A stretch of DNA of 8,095 nucleotides. It comes from a bacterium. GTDB taxonomy: Bacteria; Pseudomonadota; Gammaproteobacteria; Burkholderiales; Methylophilaceae. The translations under genes and the position numbers were made by a program. Under the pieces are notes generated by a model, which had not been told where the DNA came from, did no database searches, and saw only the letters and a list, made by a program, of their open reading frames with translations. This document shows positions 1 through 5,920 of the stretch, in pieces. Location of the stretch: the NCBI GenBank assembly GCA_027310505.1, contig DAIDAS010000272.1, positions 1 to 8,095 on the forward strand, given 5' to 3'. Each line of letters opens with the position of its first letter. The first letter of the stretch is position 1.

Positions 1-72
1 GGCCGCCCCATCGTCATGGATGAGGCGGTCAAGACGCGCGTGGATGCGATGTGGCCGGAACTCGGCCTTTAA
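1..72 (+). CDS. C-terminal end of an unidentified protein (partial)
   Basis: Reading frame 1 is open from the window edge to a TAA at 70-72. It gives 23 residues beginning GRPIVMDEAV and ending MWPELGL. I do not recognise the family from so short a tail. Codon use (GC-rich third positions) looks like real coding sequence and the frame is clean. The stop lies one base from the stop codon of the minus-strand small gene, so the two genes are arranged tail to tail. No strong hairpin terminator separates them; a weak GAGC/GCTC stem at about 76-96 is followed by T-rich sequence that is also the lysine-rich end of the opposing gene. Confidence 0.55.
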   Translation, partial: GRPIVMDEAVKTRVDAMWPELGL

Positions 73-73
73 C

Positions 74-208
74 TCAGGAGCCGGACTGCTCTTCCTTGAT
101 TTTCTTTTTCCAGTAGATCGCCCAGCCGGCGACGGTGATAATCGCGCCAACGATGGTGACTACAATCAGGTATCCAGCCAGGGAGTCTACAAACAGTGCC
201 TTAATCAT
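74..208 (-). CDS. 44-residue single-pass membrane protein, unknown function
   Basis: A short frame with ATG at 206-208 and TGA at 74-76. The peptide starts MIKALFVDSLAGYL, has one hydrophobic segment at about residues 11-33 ending GWAIYW, and then a basic patch KKKIKEE. By the positive-inside rule this suggests an outside N-terminus and a cytoplasmic C-terminus. Three things argue that it is real: GGAGG lies 6 bases before the ATG, a near-consensus sigma-70 promoter lies just upstream, and the hydrophobic and charged parts form a sensible membrane protein. The LF-D-x-x-G start loosely recalls the DUF3149 small membrane proteins of proteobacteria, but I cannot confirm this by eye. It follows the FKBP gene but probably has its own transcript. 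The function is unknown. Confidence 0.72.
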   Translation of the reverse strand: MIKALFVDSLAGYLIVVTIVGAIITVAGWAIYWKKKIKEEQSGS

Positions 209-211
209 TTT

Positions 212-221
212 ATGCCTCCAC
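212..221 (-). promoter_or_regulatory. Strong Shine-Dalgarno for the 44-residue protein
   Basis: On the minus strand GTGGAGGCATAAA precedes the ATG at 208, with GGAGG about 6 bases from the start codon. This is close to ideal and fixes the start of the small membrane protein. Confidence 0.65.
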
Positions 222-239
222 GTAAGTAAATACAGGATG

Positions 240-267
240 ATTTTATCTGATTAATCTCGCCCGTCAA
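240..267 (-). promoter_or_regulatory. Sigma-70 promoter for the 44-residue protein
   Basis: On the minus strand TTGACG (267-262) is separated by 16 bases from TAAAAT (245-240). Each hexamer matches the consensus at 5 of 6 positions. The predicted start near 233 leaves a leader of about 25 bases that contains the GGAGG. The -35 box sits six bases past the FKBP stop codon, so the small gene can be transcribed independently of FKBP. Confidence 0.6.
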
Positions 268-272
268 ATCAG

Positions 273-740
273 TTAGCGCACGTTCAGCAGTTCGACATCG
301 AAAACCAGCGTGGCGTACGGTGGGATCACGCCGCCAGCACCTTGTGCGCCGTAACCCATGTGCGCCGGAATGATCAGGGTGCGCTTGCCGCCAACCTTCA
401 TGCCGACCACGCCTTCATCCCAGCCGCGAATCACCTGACCGCCGCCGAGGAAGAATTCGAAAGGCTCGCCGCGATCCTTGGAGCTGTCGAATTTGTCGCC
501 GTGGCCTTCCGGTTTGCTCGGGTCATACAGCCAGCCTGTGTAGTGCACCGACACGCTGTTGAGGGGGAGGGCTTCCGTCCCGTTGCCCGGGATTTGATCG
601 ATCTTGATCAGGTCGTTAACGGTTTTTGGCAGGGTCATGACAGGTTTTTCCTTGGATTGTGATTGGGTATCGACCGCCACGGCAGTCGCTGCGGCCAGCG
701 CAAGTAACAGTGCGCCGGCGATGAGGGTTTTCTGTTTCAT
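273..740 (-). CDS. Exported FKBP-type peptidyl-prolyl cis-trans isomerase
   Basis: A 155-residue protein that should catalyse cis-trans isomerisation of X-Pro bonds during protein folding outside the cytoplasm. Residues 1-22 form a Sec signal peptide (MKQK, hydrophobic core, cleavage likely after AVA at 20-22) without a lipobox. Residues about 55-155 form one FKBP domain. By comparison with FKBP12 the ligand-pocket residues are all present: Tyr67, Phe84, Asp85, Phe96, Val103-Ile104, Trp107, Tyr130 and Phe147, with the hallmark stretches VHYTGW, GQVIRGWDEG and GYGAQGAGG. A short insertion (residues 72-82) precedes the FDSS strand. There is no Mip/FkpA-type N-terminal dimerisation domain, so it is a minimal single-domain form. 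It lies 131 bases downstream of dacB on the same strand and may have its own promoter. FKBP identity is certain; the specific gene name is not. Confidence 0.95.
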   Translation of the reverse strand: MKQKTLIAGALLLALAAATAVAVDTQSQSKEKPVMTLPKTVNDLIKIDQIPGNGTEALPLNSVSVHYTGWLYDPSKPEGHGDKFDSSKDRGEPFEFFLGGGQVIRGWDEGVVGMKVGGKRTLIIPAHMGYGAQGAGGVIPPYATLVFDVELLNVR

Positions 741-776
741 GCTGAGATTATCTCCAGAGTATTCGGTAACGCGGCA

Positions 777-782
777 ATCATA
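777..782 (-). promoter_or_regulatory. Possible -10 element for the FKBP gene
   Basis: TATGAT on the minus strand (782-777) is a 5 of 6 match to the sigma-70 -10 box. It would give a start near 770 and a leader of about 30 bases containing a TGGAG motif ahead of the ATG at 740. No good -35 hexamer lies 16-18 bases upstream, so the FKBP gene may instead be read through from bioA-dacB. Confidence 0.3.
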
Positions 783-835
783 CCTAAAATTGCTGCGAAG
801 GGCGTCTACGGCGTTGCACGGTGCTCGAAATCCTC

Positions 836-852
836 ATGTACTACCAGTACAT
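836..852. repeat. Perfect 7-base inverted repeat between dacB and the FKBP gene
   Basis: ATGTACT at 836-842 and AGTACAT at 846-852 are perfect inverted copies around a 3-base centre (ACC). It lies 20 bases past the dacB stop codon. The stem is AT-rich and no T-run follows it on either strand, so it does not look like an intrinsic terminator. It could be an operator half-site pair or an RNA processing or stability hairpin. Confidence 0.45.
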
Positions 853-871
853 TCCGGATACTGCGCTCCGG

Positions 872-2293
872 TTAGTCTCGGTTGTGGAGCCATTCGAGCA
901 GGGCATCCTGGGCGGCCTTGGATGCGCCTGCCCGCGGGTGGTTGATCATGAAGACCACCACCCAGCGCCGGTTCCGGGCATCAAGCAGGTAGCCTGCCAC
1001 GGCACGTACGCCATCGAGCGAGCCGGTCTTGAGGTGGGCGCGTCCGGCGATGTTGGTGTTCTTCATGCGCTGTTCGAGCGTGCCGTCGACCGCGACGACC
1101 GGGAGCGACGACATGAGTTCGGGCATCATCGGGCTGTCATAGGCCGCCAGCAGCAGCGCGCCCAGATGTCGGGAACTGATGCGGGATTCACGCGACAGCC
1201 CGGCGCCGTTGTCGATGACCAGTTCGTTGAAATCCAGGTGCTTGCCGGCAAGCCAGGTACGGATTGCTTTTCCGCCGCTCTCGATGTTGCCTGGCGTGCC
1301 GGATTGCTCGGCTCCGATGGTGAGCAGCGTCTGCCGTGCCATTACGTTGTTGCTGTATTTGTTGATGAGCCGTATCACGTCCGATAACGGGGGCGATGTG
1401 GCGCGCACCAGCAGCCTGGCGTTGTCCGGGGTGTTGCCGGTTTTCAGTTTGCCGTTGAAGCTGCCGCCCTGTTCGCGCCATAACTGCTTGAACAGCTCGA
1501 ATATATACACCGTATCGTCGAACAGGCTCAGATCCAGCGATTTCTCGCCGCAGGCCACCGAGTAGTTGCCGCTGAAAGTCACCGTGACGCCTTGGCCGTT
1601 GCGTGCCACCTTGTAGCCCAGGCGATCCTTCCAGTCGGCACAGGGGACCTGGGTCAGCGCAAGCTGGTTGACGATATTCAGCTGCGGCAGTGCCGGATCG
1701 GCCTGTATGGCGACTTTGCCGGTGGATACATCGCCAGCAAAGACAAAGCGCGTGGCCTTGAAGTTGACCAGCAGCGCATCAGGCCCCGCGTTGTAGGCGC
1801 GGTAGGGCTCGCCGTCAAATGCCGCGGGGTCGTAGGTTTGCGGCTCGAAATAACCGCGGTCCAGTACCAGGTCGCCGCGGATGTCGCGAACGCCTTTCTG
1901 GCGCAGGGCACGCAGCAAATCCCAGAAGTTTTCCAGCGTCATCGCCGGGTCGCCGTAGCCCTTCAGCATCAAGTCGCCGTTCAGCGTATCGCCTTGCATT
2001 TCACCTGTACTGTAGAGGTCGGTCCGCCAGGTATAGGCCGAACCCAGAATTTCCAGCCCGGCATAAGTGGTGAGCAGCTTCATGGTGGAGGCAGGGTTGA
2101 GCGCCTGATCGGCATGATGCGCCAGCAAGGGCGTGTTGTGATCTACTTGCTGCACGAACACCGAGACTGCGTCTGCGGGGATCCCGGCGGTATGCAAGGC
2201 TTGTGTGACCGATGCGGGCAGTTCGGCCTGCGCTGGCAACGCGACGGCCAGCAATGCGAGCCATTTAACCGCACGAACCAGTAAGTTGGTCAT
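872..2293 (-). CDS. dacB: D-alanyl-D-alanine carboxypeptidase/endopeptidase, PBP4 type (peptidase S13)
   Basis: A 473-residue periplasmic penicillin-binding protein of low molecular mass, close to the usual PBP4 length of about 477. It should remove terminal D-Ala from muropeptides and cleave D-Ala-meso-DAP cross-links. A Sec signal peptide spans residues 1-23 (cleavage after AQA). All three catalytic motifs are present: S69-T-M-K72 with the acyl-accepting serine, S314-N-N316, and K422-T-G424. The long insertion between motifs one and two (about 90-290) is typical of class C enzymes of this family. Cys218 and Cys248 may form a disulfide. The ATG overlaps the bioA stop codon as ATGA (2290-2293), which suggests coupled translation with bioA. 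The FKBP gene lies downstream. Family assignment is firm. Confidence 0.95.
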   Translation of the reverse strand: MTNLLVRAVKWLALLAVALPAQAELPASVTQALHTAGIPADAVSVFVQQVDHNTPLLAHHADQALNPASTMKLLTTYAGLEILGSAYTWRTDLYSTGEMQGDTLNGDLMLKGYGDPAMTLENFWDLLRALRQKGVRDIRGDLVLDRGYFEPQTYDPAAFDGEPYRAYNAGPDALLVNFKATRFVFAGDVSTGKVAIQADPALPQLNIVNQLALTQVPCADWKDRLGYKVARNGQGVTVTFSGNYSVACGEKSLDLSLFDDTVYIFELFKQLWREQGGSFNGKLKTGNTPDNARLLVRATSPPLSDVIRLINKYSNNVMARQTLLTIGAEQSGTPGNIESGGKAIRTWLAGKHLDFNELVIDNGAGLSRESRISSRHLGALLLAAYDSPMMPELMSSLPVVAVDGTLEQRMKNTNIAGRAHLKTGSLDGVRAVAGYLLDARNRRWVVVFMINHPRAGASKAAQDALLEWLHNRD

Positions 2294-3603
2294 GACAACG
2301 CCATTTCGCGCAGGATATCCAGCACGTTTTCTACTGTCAGTGCCATCTCGTCCTGCGTGATGATGTATGGCGGCATGAAATATACGGTAGTGCCGATCGG
2401 GCGCAGCAGCAGCCCACGCTTGAGCGCTGCCAGATAGAAGCGGCGGGCGAAAGCCGGGCCGGTGTCGGCGACATCGAACGCCCAGATCATGCCTTTCTGA
2501 CGGAAGTGCCGGATCGCCGGATGGTGTTGTAACGGCGTCATCAGTGTGTCGAACTGCTCGGCTTTGCGGCGGTTGGCGTCAATGACGCCGTCTTCGGCAA
2601 AGATATCCAGCGTGGCCAGCGCCGCGCGGCAGGCCAGTGCGTTGCCGTTGTAGCTGTGCGAATGCAGAAATCCGCGCGTGACGTCATCATCGTAAAAGGC
2701 TGCATAGACCGCGTCGGTGGTCAACACGGCCGAAAGCGGCAAGTAGCCGCCGGTAATGCCCTTGGACAGGCAGATGAAGTCCGGGCGGATGCCAGCTTGT
2801 TCGCAGGCGAACATGGTGCCGGTGCGGCCAAAGCCGACGGCGATCTCATCTGCAATCAGATGCACCGCGTAGCGGTCGCAAATCCTGCGGGCCTCGGTGA
2901 GATAGGCCGGGTGGTACATGCCCATGCCGGCTGCGCCCTGTACCAGCGGCTCGACGATGAATGCCGCCGTTTCGGCATGGTGCTGGGAGAGATGGGTTTC
3001 CAGCGCGGCAGCACAACGTTTTGCGTAAGCCTCGGCGCTTTCCCCCGGTTCCGCCAGACGCCAGTCCGGGCTCGGTACTTGCGTGCTTTGCCGCAACAGC
3101 GGCGCGTATGTGTCCTTGAACAGCGCGACATCGGTGACGGAAAGCGCACCTACCGTTTCGCCGTGGTAGCTGTTTTGCAGGCTGATGAAGCGCGTCTTGT
3201 CCGGTTGGCCGCTGTTGCGCCAGAAATGAAAACTCATCTTGAGTGCGATTTCGGTAGCCGAAGCGCCGTCCGAACCATAAAACGCATGCCCCAAGCCGGT
3301 CAGCGCCGAAAGCCGTTCGGAAAGCTCGACCACCGGTTCGTGCGTGAACCCTGCCAGAATCACGTGTTCCAGCGTATCCAGCTGCGCCTTGAGTGCCGCG
3401 TTGATGCGCGCATTGCCATGGCCAAACAGGTTGACCCACCATGAACTCACGGCGTCCAGATAGCGCTTACCTTCGAAATCGACCAGCCAGGCGCCATCCC
3501 CACGCGCGATCGGGATCAGGGGCAGGGTTTCGTGGTTTTTCATCTGTGTGCAAGGGTGCCACACGGCAGAGAGGCTTCTGCGCAGGAGTTCGTCATTCTT
3601 CAT
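2290..3603 (-). CDS. bioA: Adenosylmethionine-8-amino-7-oxononanoate aminotransferase
   Basis: A 437-residue PLP-dependent class III aminotransferase of biotin synthesis that converts 7-keto-8-aminopelargonate to 7,8-diaminopelargonate using S-adenosylmethionine as amino donor, in the cytoplasm. The BioA hallmarks are visible: WHPCTQMKNHE at residues 15-25, SSWWVNLFGH at 53-62, GSDGASATEIALK at 110-122, SYHGETVGALS at 145-155, Asp252 in the ADEIAVGFGRTG stretch (contacts the PLP ring nitrogen), and the Schiff-base lysine Lys281 in LSKGITGG. The length is normal and the frame intact. The ATG at 3603 has only a weak purine-rich site upstream. No other bio gene is in view, so bioA is separated here from bioB, F, C and D. 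It overlaps dacB by four bases. Confidence 0.97.
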   Translation of the reverse strand: MKNDELLRRSLSAVWHPCTQMKNHETLPLIPIARGDGAWLVDFEGKRYLDAVSSWWVNLFGHGNARINAALKAQLDTLEHVILAGFTHEPVVELSERLSALTGLGHAFYGSDGASATEIALKMSFHFWRNSGQPDKTRFISLQNSYHGETVGALSVTDVALFKDTYAPLLRQSTQVPSPDWRLAEPGESAEAYAKRCAAALETHLSQHHAETAAFIVEPLVQGAAGMGMYHPAYLTEARRICDRYAVHLIADEIAVGFGRTGTMFACEQAGIRPDFICLSKGITGGYLPLSAVLTTDAVYAAFYDDDVTRGFLHSHSYNGNALACRAALATLDIFAEDGVIDANRRKAEQFDTLMTPLQHHPAIRHFRQKGMIWAFDVADTGPAFARRFYLAALKRGLLLRPIGTTVYFMPPYIITQDEMALTVENVLDILREMALS

Positions 3604-3697
3604 GGGAGCCTATTATGCGGGAGCCGGGGGGCAATAAAAAAGAGCTAATCTCGAATGAGACCTTTTTTTTTGTTTGCCATGATGCATACCTTTTTTT

Positions 3698-3721
3698 GGT
3701 TGAGTGAAAAACAGGTCAACC
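3698..3721. repeat. Inverted repeat GGTTGA-N12-TCAACC upstream of bioA
   Basis: GGTTGA at 3698-3703 and TCAACC at 3716-3721 are perfect inverted copies whose centres are 18 bases apart, a spacing compatible with a dimeric regulator. It lies about 95-118 bases upstream of the bioA start. The arrangement does not match the BirA operator (GTAAACC facing GGTTTAC). It is a candidate operator only. Confidence 0.3.
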
Positions 3722-3751
3722 CGGTAGCGGGATAATGGGTAATTTGGCTAA

Positions 3752-3780
3752 CTGATATGCCAGCATTAATCTACTATACT
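3752..3780 (+). promoter_or_regulatory. Candidate sigma-70 promoter for the kinase operon
   Basis: CTGATA (3752-3757) and TATACT (3775-3780) are separated by 17 bases. The -10 box is a 5 of 6 match and the -35 box 4 of 6. The predicted start near 3787 would leave a leader of roughly 160-220 bases before the kinase start, with the FNR-like box inside it. Confidence 0.35.
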
Positions 3781-3892
3781 CAATGCTTCACTCTCATCAA
3801 TACGAGGGCTAAAATCTTGAGGTCGCACAGCGGCAGGGCGAGGCAAACTTTGTAGACGGGGTTCATCGATCGCTGAAACTTGTCTGCTTATC

Positions 3893-3906
3893 TTGACCCT
3901 GATCTA
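3893..3906 (+). promoter_or_regulatory. Candidate FNR/ANR-type binding site
   Basis: TTGACCCTGATCTA matches the FNR consensus TTGAT-N4-ATCAA at 8 of 10 defined positions. It lies upstream of a PAS kinase/FixJ-type regulator pair and a set of low-oxygen-type genes, where such control would make sense. Centred at 3899.5, it could act at -41.5 on a start near 3941 or at -61.5 on a start near 3961; a GATAGT resembling a -10 box lies at 3948-3953 for the second option. The site is not proven. Confidence 0.35.
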
Positions 3907-3944
3907 TGGTATCGTTGGGTGGGGTGCCTTAAGGATTTCGACAT

Positions 3945-4013
3945 ATGGATAGTGGTACGGCATCCAAATTTTCTGGCAGGAGTCACCTCTGGGTAATCCG
4001 CTTGAAGGCTTGA
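3945..4013 (+). other. 22-codon leader frame touching the kinase start
   Basis: ATG at 3945 follows AAGGA (3931-3935) with a 9-base spacer. The frame encodes MDSGTASKFSGRSHL and seven further residues, then stops with TGA at 4011-4013. That stop overlaps the TTG at 4010-4012 in which the kinase frame may start (TTGA). Either this is a leader peptide that couples translation into the kinase, or it is the true N-terminus of the kinase split by a one-base indel in nature or in sequencing, or the similarity to a start is chance. Confidence 0.3.
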
Positions 4014-5167
4014 GTTTCCATGCGCTGTTCGATGCGGCAGCCAATGCCCTGTTGTTGGCCGACGAGACGGACCATGTCATTGCCGCCAACCAGGCGGCAC
4101 AGCGGTTGCTTGGCTACGACGCCGAGGAGGTCTGCGGCCTGCAGGTCGAGATGCTTATCGTTGAACGTGACCGTTCAGGCTATCTTCATTATCGCCGTGA
4201 TTTTTCCAGTCAGCCCGAGCAGCTTCCGATAAGCCATGAAAAAGAGCTTGTCGCGCTTTGCCGTGACGGCAGGGAGATCCCGGTGGATATCAGCCTCAGG
4301 CGGCTACATGCGCAAGGGCTGCCCTGCAATCTGATTACGCTTTATGATGCTTCCGGCCGCCGCAAGGCGGAAGATGCTTTGCGGATCAGTGAGGAACGAC
4401 TTTTGGGGATCATGCAGGATATGACGGAGCATCGCGCCAGTGAGCGCAGGTTAAGGGATCGCCGCTCCGAAAGGGAATCCCTGCTGAGTCAACAGGTCGC
4501 CATCCAGACGGCGACGGCCATTGCCCATGAGCTCAACCAGCCGCTGGCTGCTGTGTCTGCCTATAGTGAAGTCGCGTTGCATGAACTCGCCAATTTCGAT
4601 TGTCCGGAGAAGCTGCGGCGTGCGCTTCATGGTTGTGCGGAACAGGCTCAACGCGCGGGACAGGCACTGCACGAGCTGCTCGAGTTCCTGCAAAAGGGGG
4701 ATGTTGTGGCCGCCCCCATGGATATTAACGAATCGGTGCGGGATGCGATCGCTTTTGCATTGAATGACGGCTTTGACGGATTTCACCACGAACTTCATCT
4801 GGAGCAGAATATGCCGCCGGTTCTGGCTAATCGCATACAGGTGCAGAGAATATTGACCAATCTGATACGCAATGGGGTCGAGGCGGCGCGCGATGCGGGC
4901 ATGTCGGGCACGGCCATCACGATCAGGGTCCAAACCGCAGAGGAGGCCGGCATGGCTCAGGTTACCGTGCAAGATAATGGCCCTGGCCTGGATGCAGAAT
5001 GGTCCGGCAGGATTTTCGACCCTTTTTTCACCACCAAACCGCGAGGCATCGGCATGGGGCTTGCTATCAGCCGTGCGCTTGCCAAGGCCAATGGGGGGCG
5101 ACTCTGGGTTGACCCGGCCGCAGGCCCCGGCGCGACTTTCCACTTTACCTTGCCTTTTGCATCATGA
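4010..5167 (+). CDS. Cytoplasmic PAS-domain sensor histidine kinase (FixL/NtrB-like)
   Basis: About 385 residues from a TTG start at 4010. It autophosphorylates on histidine and passes the phosphate to the overlapping response regulator. Residues 3-120 form a PAS domain (ALFDAAANALLLAD, then ANQAAQRLLGYDAEE, ending CRDGREIPVDISL and ITLYDASGRRKAE). Residues 121-150 join the start of a second PAS domain (ALRISEERL) directly to its end (GIMQDMTEH). The H-box has His173 in AIAHELNQPLAAVSAYSE; the ATPase domain shows the N-box (ILTNLIRNGVEAAR, Asn284 and Asn288), DNGPGL at 322-327, FDPFFTTK at 336-343 and GIGMGLAISRALAKANGG. No membrane segment or obvious heme-binding FixL motif is seen. The start is uncertain: the frame is open back to 3953, and CTG at 3989 sits 6 bases after AGGAG (3978-3982), a better site than the TTG has. 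Confidence 0.9.
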   Translation: MSFHALFDAAANALLLADETDHVIAANQAAQRLLGYDAEEVCGLQVEMLIVERDRSGYLHYRRDFSSQPEQLPISHEKELVALCRDGREIPVDISLRRLHAQGLPCNLITLYDASGRRKAEDALRISEERLLGIMQDMTEHRASERRLRDRRSERESLLSQQVAIQTATAIAHELNQPLAAVSAYSEVALHELANFDCPEKLRRALHGCAEQAQRAGQALHELLEFLQKGDVVAAPMDINESVRDAIAFALNDGFDGFHHELHLEQNMPPVLANRIQVQRILTNLIRNGVEAARDAGMSGTAITIRVQTAEEAGMAQVTVQDNGPGLDAEWSGRIFDPFFTTKPRGIGMGLAISRALAKANGGRLWVDPAAGPGATFHFTLPFAS

Positions 5168-5796
5168 CGAATACGATGACTAAAGTCTTTATTGTCGATG
5201 ACGATCCTGCGGTTCGCGATTCACTTTCCCTGATGATCGAGCAGGAGGGTTTTCAGGTAGAGGCCTTCGATAGCGCCGAAGCTTTCCTGGCCGTCGGCCC
5301 TACGGATTGCTGTGGTTGCGCCATTATCGACGTGCGTATGTCGGGTATGGATGGCCTGCAACTGCAGGATGAAATGGTAAAGCGAGGCATGCGATTGCCT
5401 ATCGTTTTCCTGACCGGGCATGGCGACATCCCGATGAGCGTGCGGGCAATCAAGGCCGGTGCCGTGGACTTTCTGACCAAGCCGGTTACCCGCGAAAAGC
5501 TGTTGGGGTGTGTGCGCGCCGCAATCCAGTCGGGAGAACGCCTGCTGGCCCAGGCCGCCAGACTGCAGGAGGCCCAGTCGCTGCTGGCTGAACTGACCGA
5601 ACGCGAGCGCGAGGTGATGTCGCTGGCGGTATTGGGGCATCCCAACAAGGAAATCGCCCGCCGTCTCGATATCAGCCATCGCACGGTCGAAATCCACAAG
5701 GCCAGGATCATGCACAAGACCGGTGCAGTCAACCTGCTTGATCTTGCGCGCATGGCGCACGAAGGTGGATTCGTGCGCACTCTGGAAGGCCAGTAG
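5164..5796 (+). CDS. FixJ-type response regulator (receiver plus LuxR helix-turn-helix)
   Basis: A 210-residue DNA-binding regulator that should be phosphorylated by the overlapping kinase. The receiver domain (about 6-125) has acidic residues Asp12-Asp13, the phospho-acceptor Asp56 in IIDVRMSGMDG, Thr84 in FLTGHGDIPMSVRAIKAGA and Lys106 in LTKPV. The C-terminal LuxR/GerE helix-turn-helix (about 143-200) reads LTEREREVMSLAVLGHPNKEIA and then ISHRTVEIHKARIMHKTG. Order and length match the FixJ/StyR/TodT family. The ATG overlaps the kinase stop as ATGA (5164-5167), so translation is probably coupled; a second in-frame ATG at 5176 would give the more compact start MTKVFIVDDD. Unusual points are a cysteine cluster just before the phosphorylated Asp (Cys49, Cys50, Cys52) and Ser in place of the common Pro after DVRM. 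Likely targets are the following stress genes, by position only. Confidence 0.95.
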   Translation: MTNTMTKVFIVDDDPAVRDSLSLMIEQEGFQVEAFDSAEAFLAVGPTDCCGCAIIDVRMSGMDGLQLQDEMVKRGMRLPIVFLTGHGDIPMSVRAIKAGAVDFLTKPVTREKLLGCVRAAIQSGERLLAQAARLQEAQSLLAELTEREREVMSLAVLGHPNKEIARRLDISHRTVEIHKARIMHKTGAVNLLDLARMAHEGGFVRTLEGQ

Positions 5797-5920
5797 CGAA
5801 TCTGCTGTCATACTCGCCCAATGCGGCGCTTCGTTCTGGGCATACGTGTTCGCGCGGATTACCCGTCAATCTGATTCTTGTTACCGTGTTTTTCAGGAAG
5901 TAAGGCACAGGTAGCATTTC
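5797..5920 (+). other. Gap between the response regulator and nitroreductase genes
   Basis: 124 bases with no reading frame I would support. No strong hairpin-plus-T-run terminator is visible. A TTGTTA at 5878-5883 has only a poor TAAGGC at 17 bases, so a promoter here is not convincing. The gap is long enough to carry a regulator site for the downstream genes, and an AGGT at 5909-5912 serves as a weak ribosome binding site for the next ATG. Confidence 0.4.

Larger units (their letters stand above)
3604..4009. other. Divergent intergenic region between bioA and the histidine kinase
   Basis: About 400 bases without a convincing full gene. The bioA side (3604-3722) contains three A/T tracts (A6 at 3636-3641, T9 at 3663-3671, T7 at 3691-3697) and an inverted repeat. 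The kinase side contains a candidate sigma-70 promoter, an FNR-like box and a 22-codon reading frame with a good ribosome binding site. It forms the border between the biosynthetic genes on the left and the stress-type cluster on the right. No tRNA, riboswitch or clear terminator was seen. Confidence 0.6.

Noticed and set aside
76..112. Terminator of the left partial gene
   Set aside because: The GAGC/GCTC stem is too short and the T-rich stretch is explained by the lysine codons of the opposing small gene.
836..852. TrpR operator or terminator at the GTACT/AGTAC palindrome
   Set aside because: TrpR sites need eight bases between GTACT and AGTAC and here there are three; no T-run follows, so it is not a terminator.
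821..1387. Long plus-strand frames antisense to dacB, and also 1592-2284 and 2656-3444
   Set aside because: They lie opposite dacB and bioA, whose proteins show complete family motifs; the antisense translations are rich in Arg, Gln and His and lack any family pattern, as expected for GC-rich shadow frames.
3642..3671. Possible intrinsic terminator (TCTC-GAAT-GAGA then T9)
   Set aside because: The stem is only four base pairs, and no plus-strand gene ends upstream that would need it.
3698..3721. BirA biotin operator upstream of bioA
   Set aside because: The half-sites GGTTGA/TCAACC face the wrong way and do not match GTAAACC/GGTTTAC; no BioR-type TTATMKATAA site is seen either.
4451..5143. 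230-codon minus-strand frame under the kinase gene
   Set aside because: The plus strand carries all histidine-kinase motifs here; the minus-strand product resembles no family and has no ribosome binding site that I can see.
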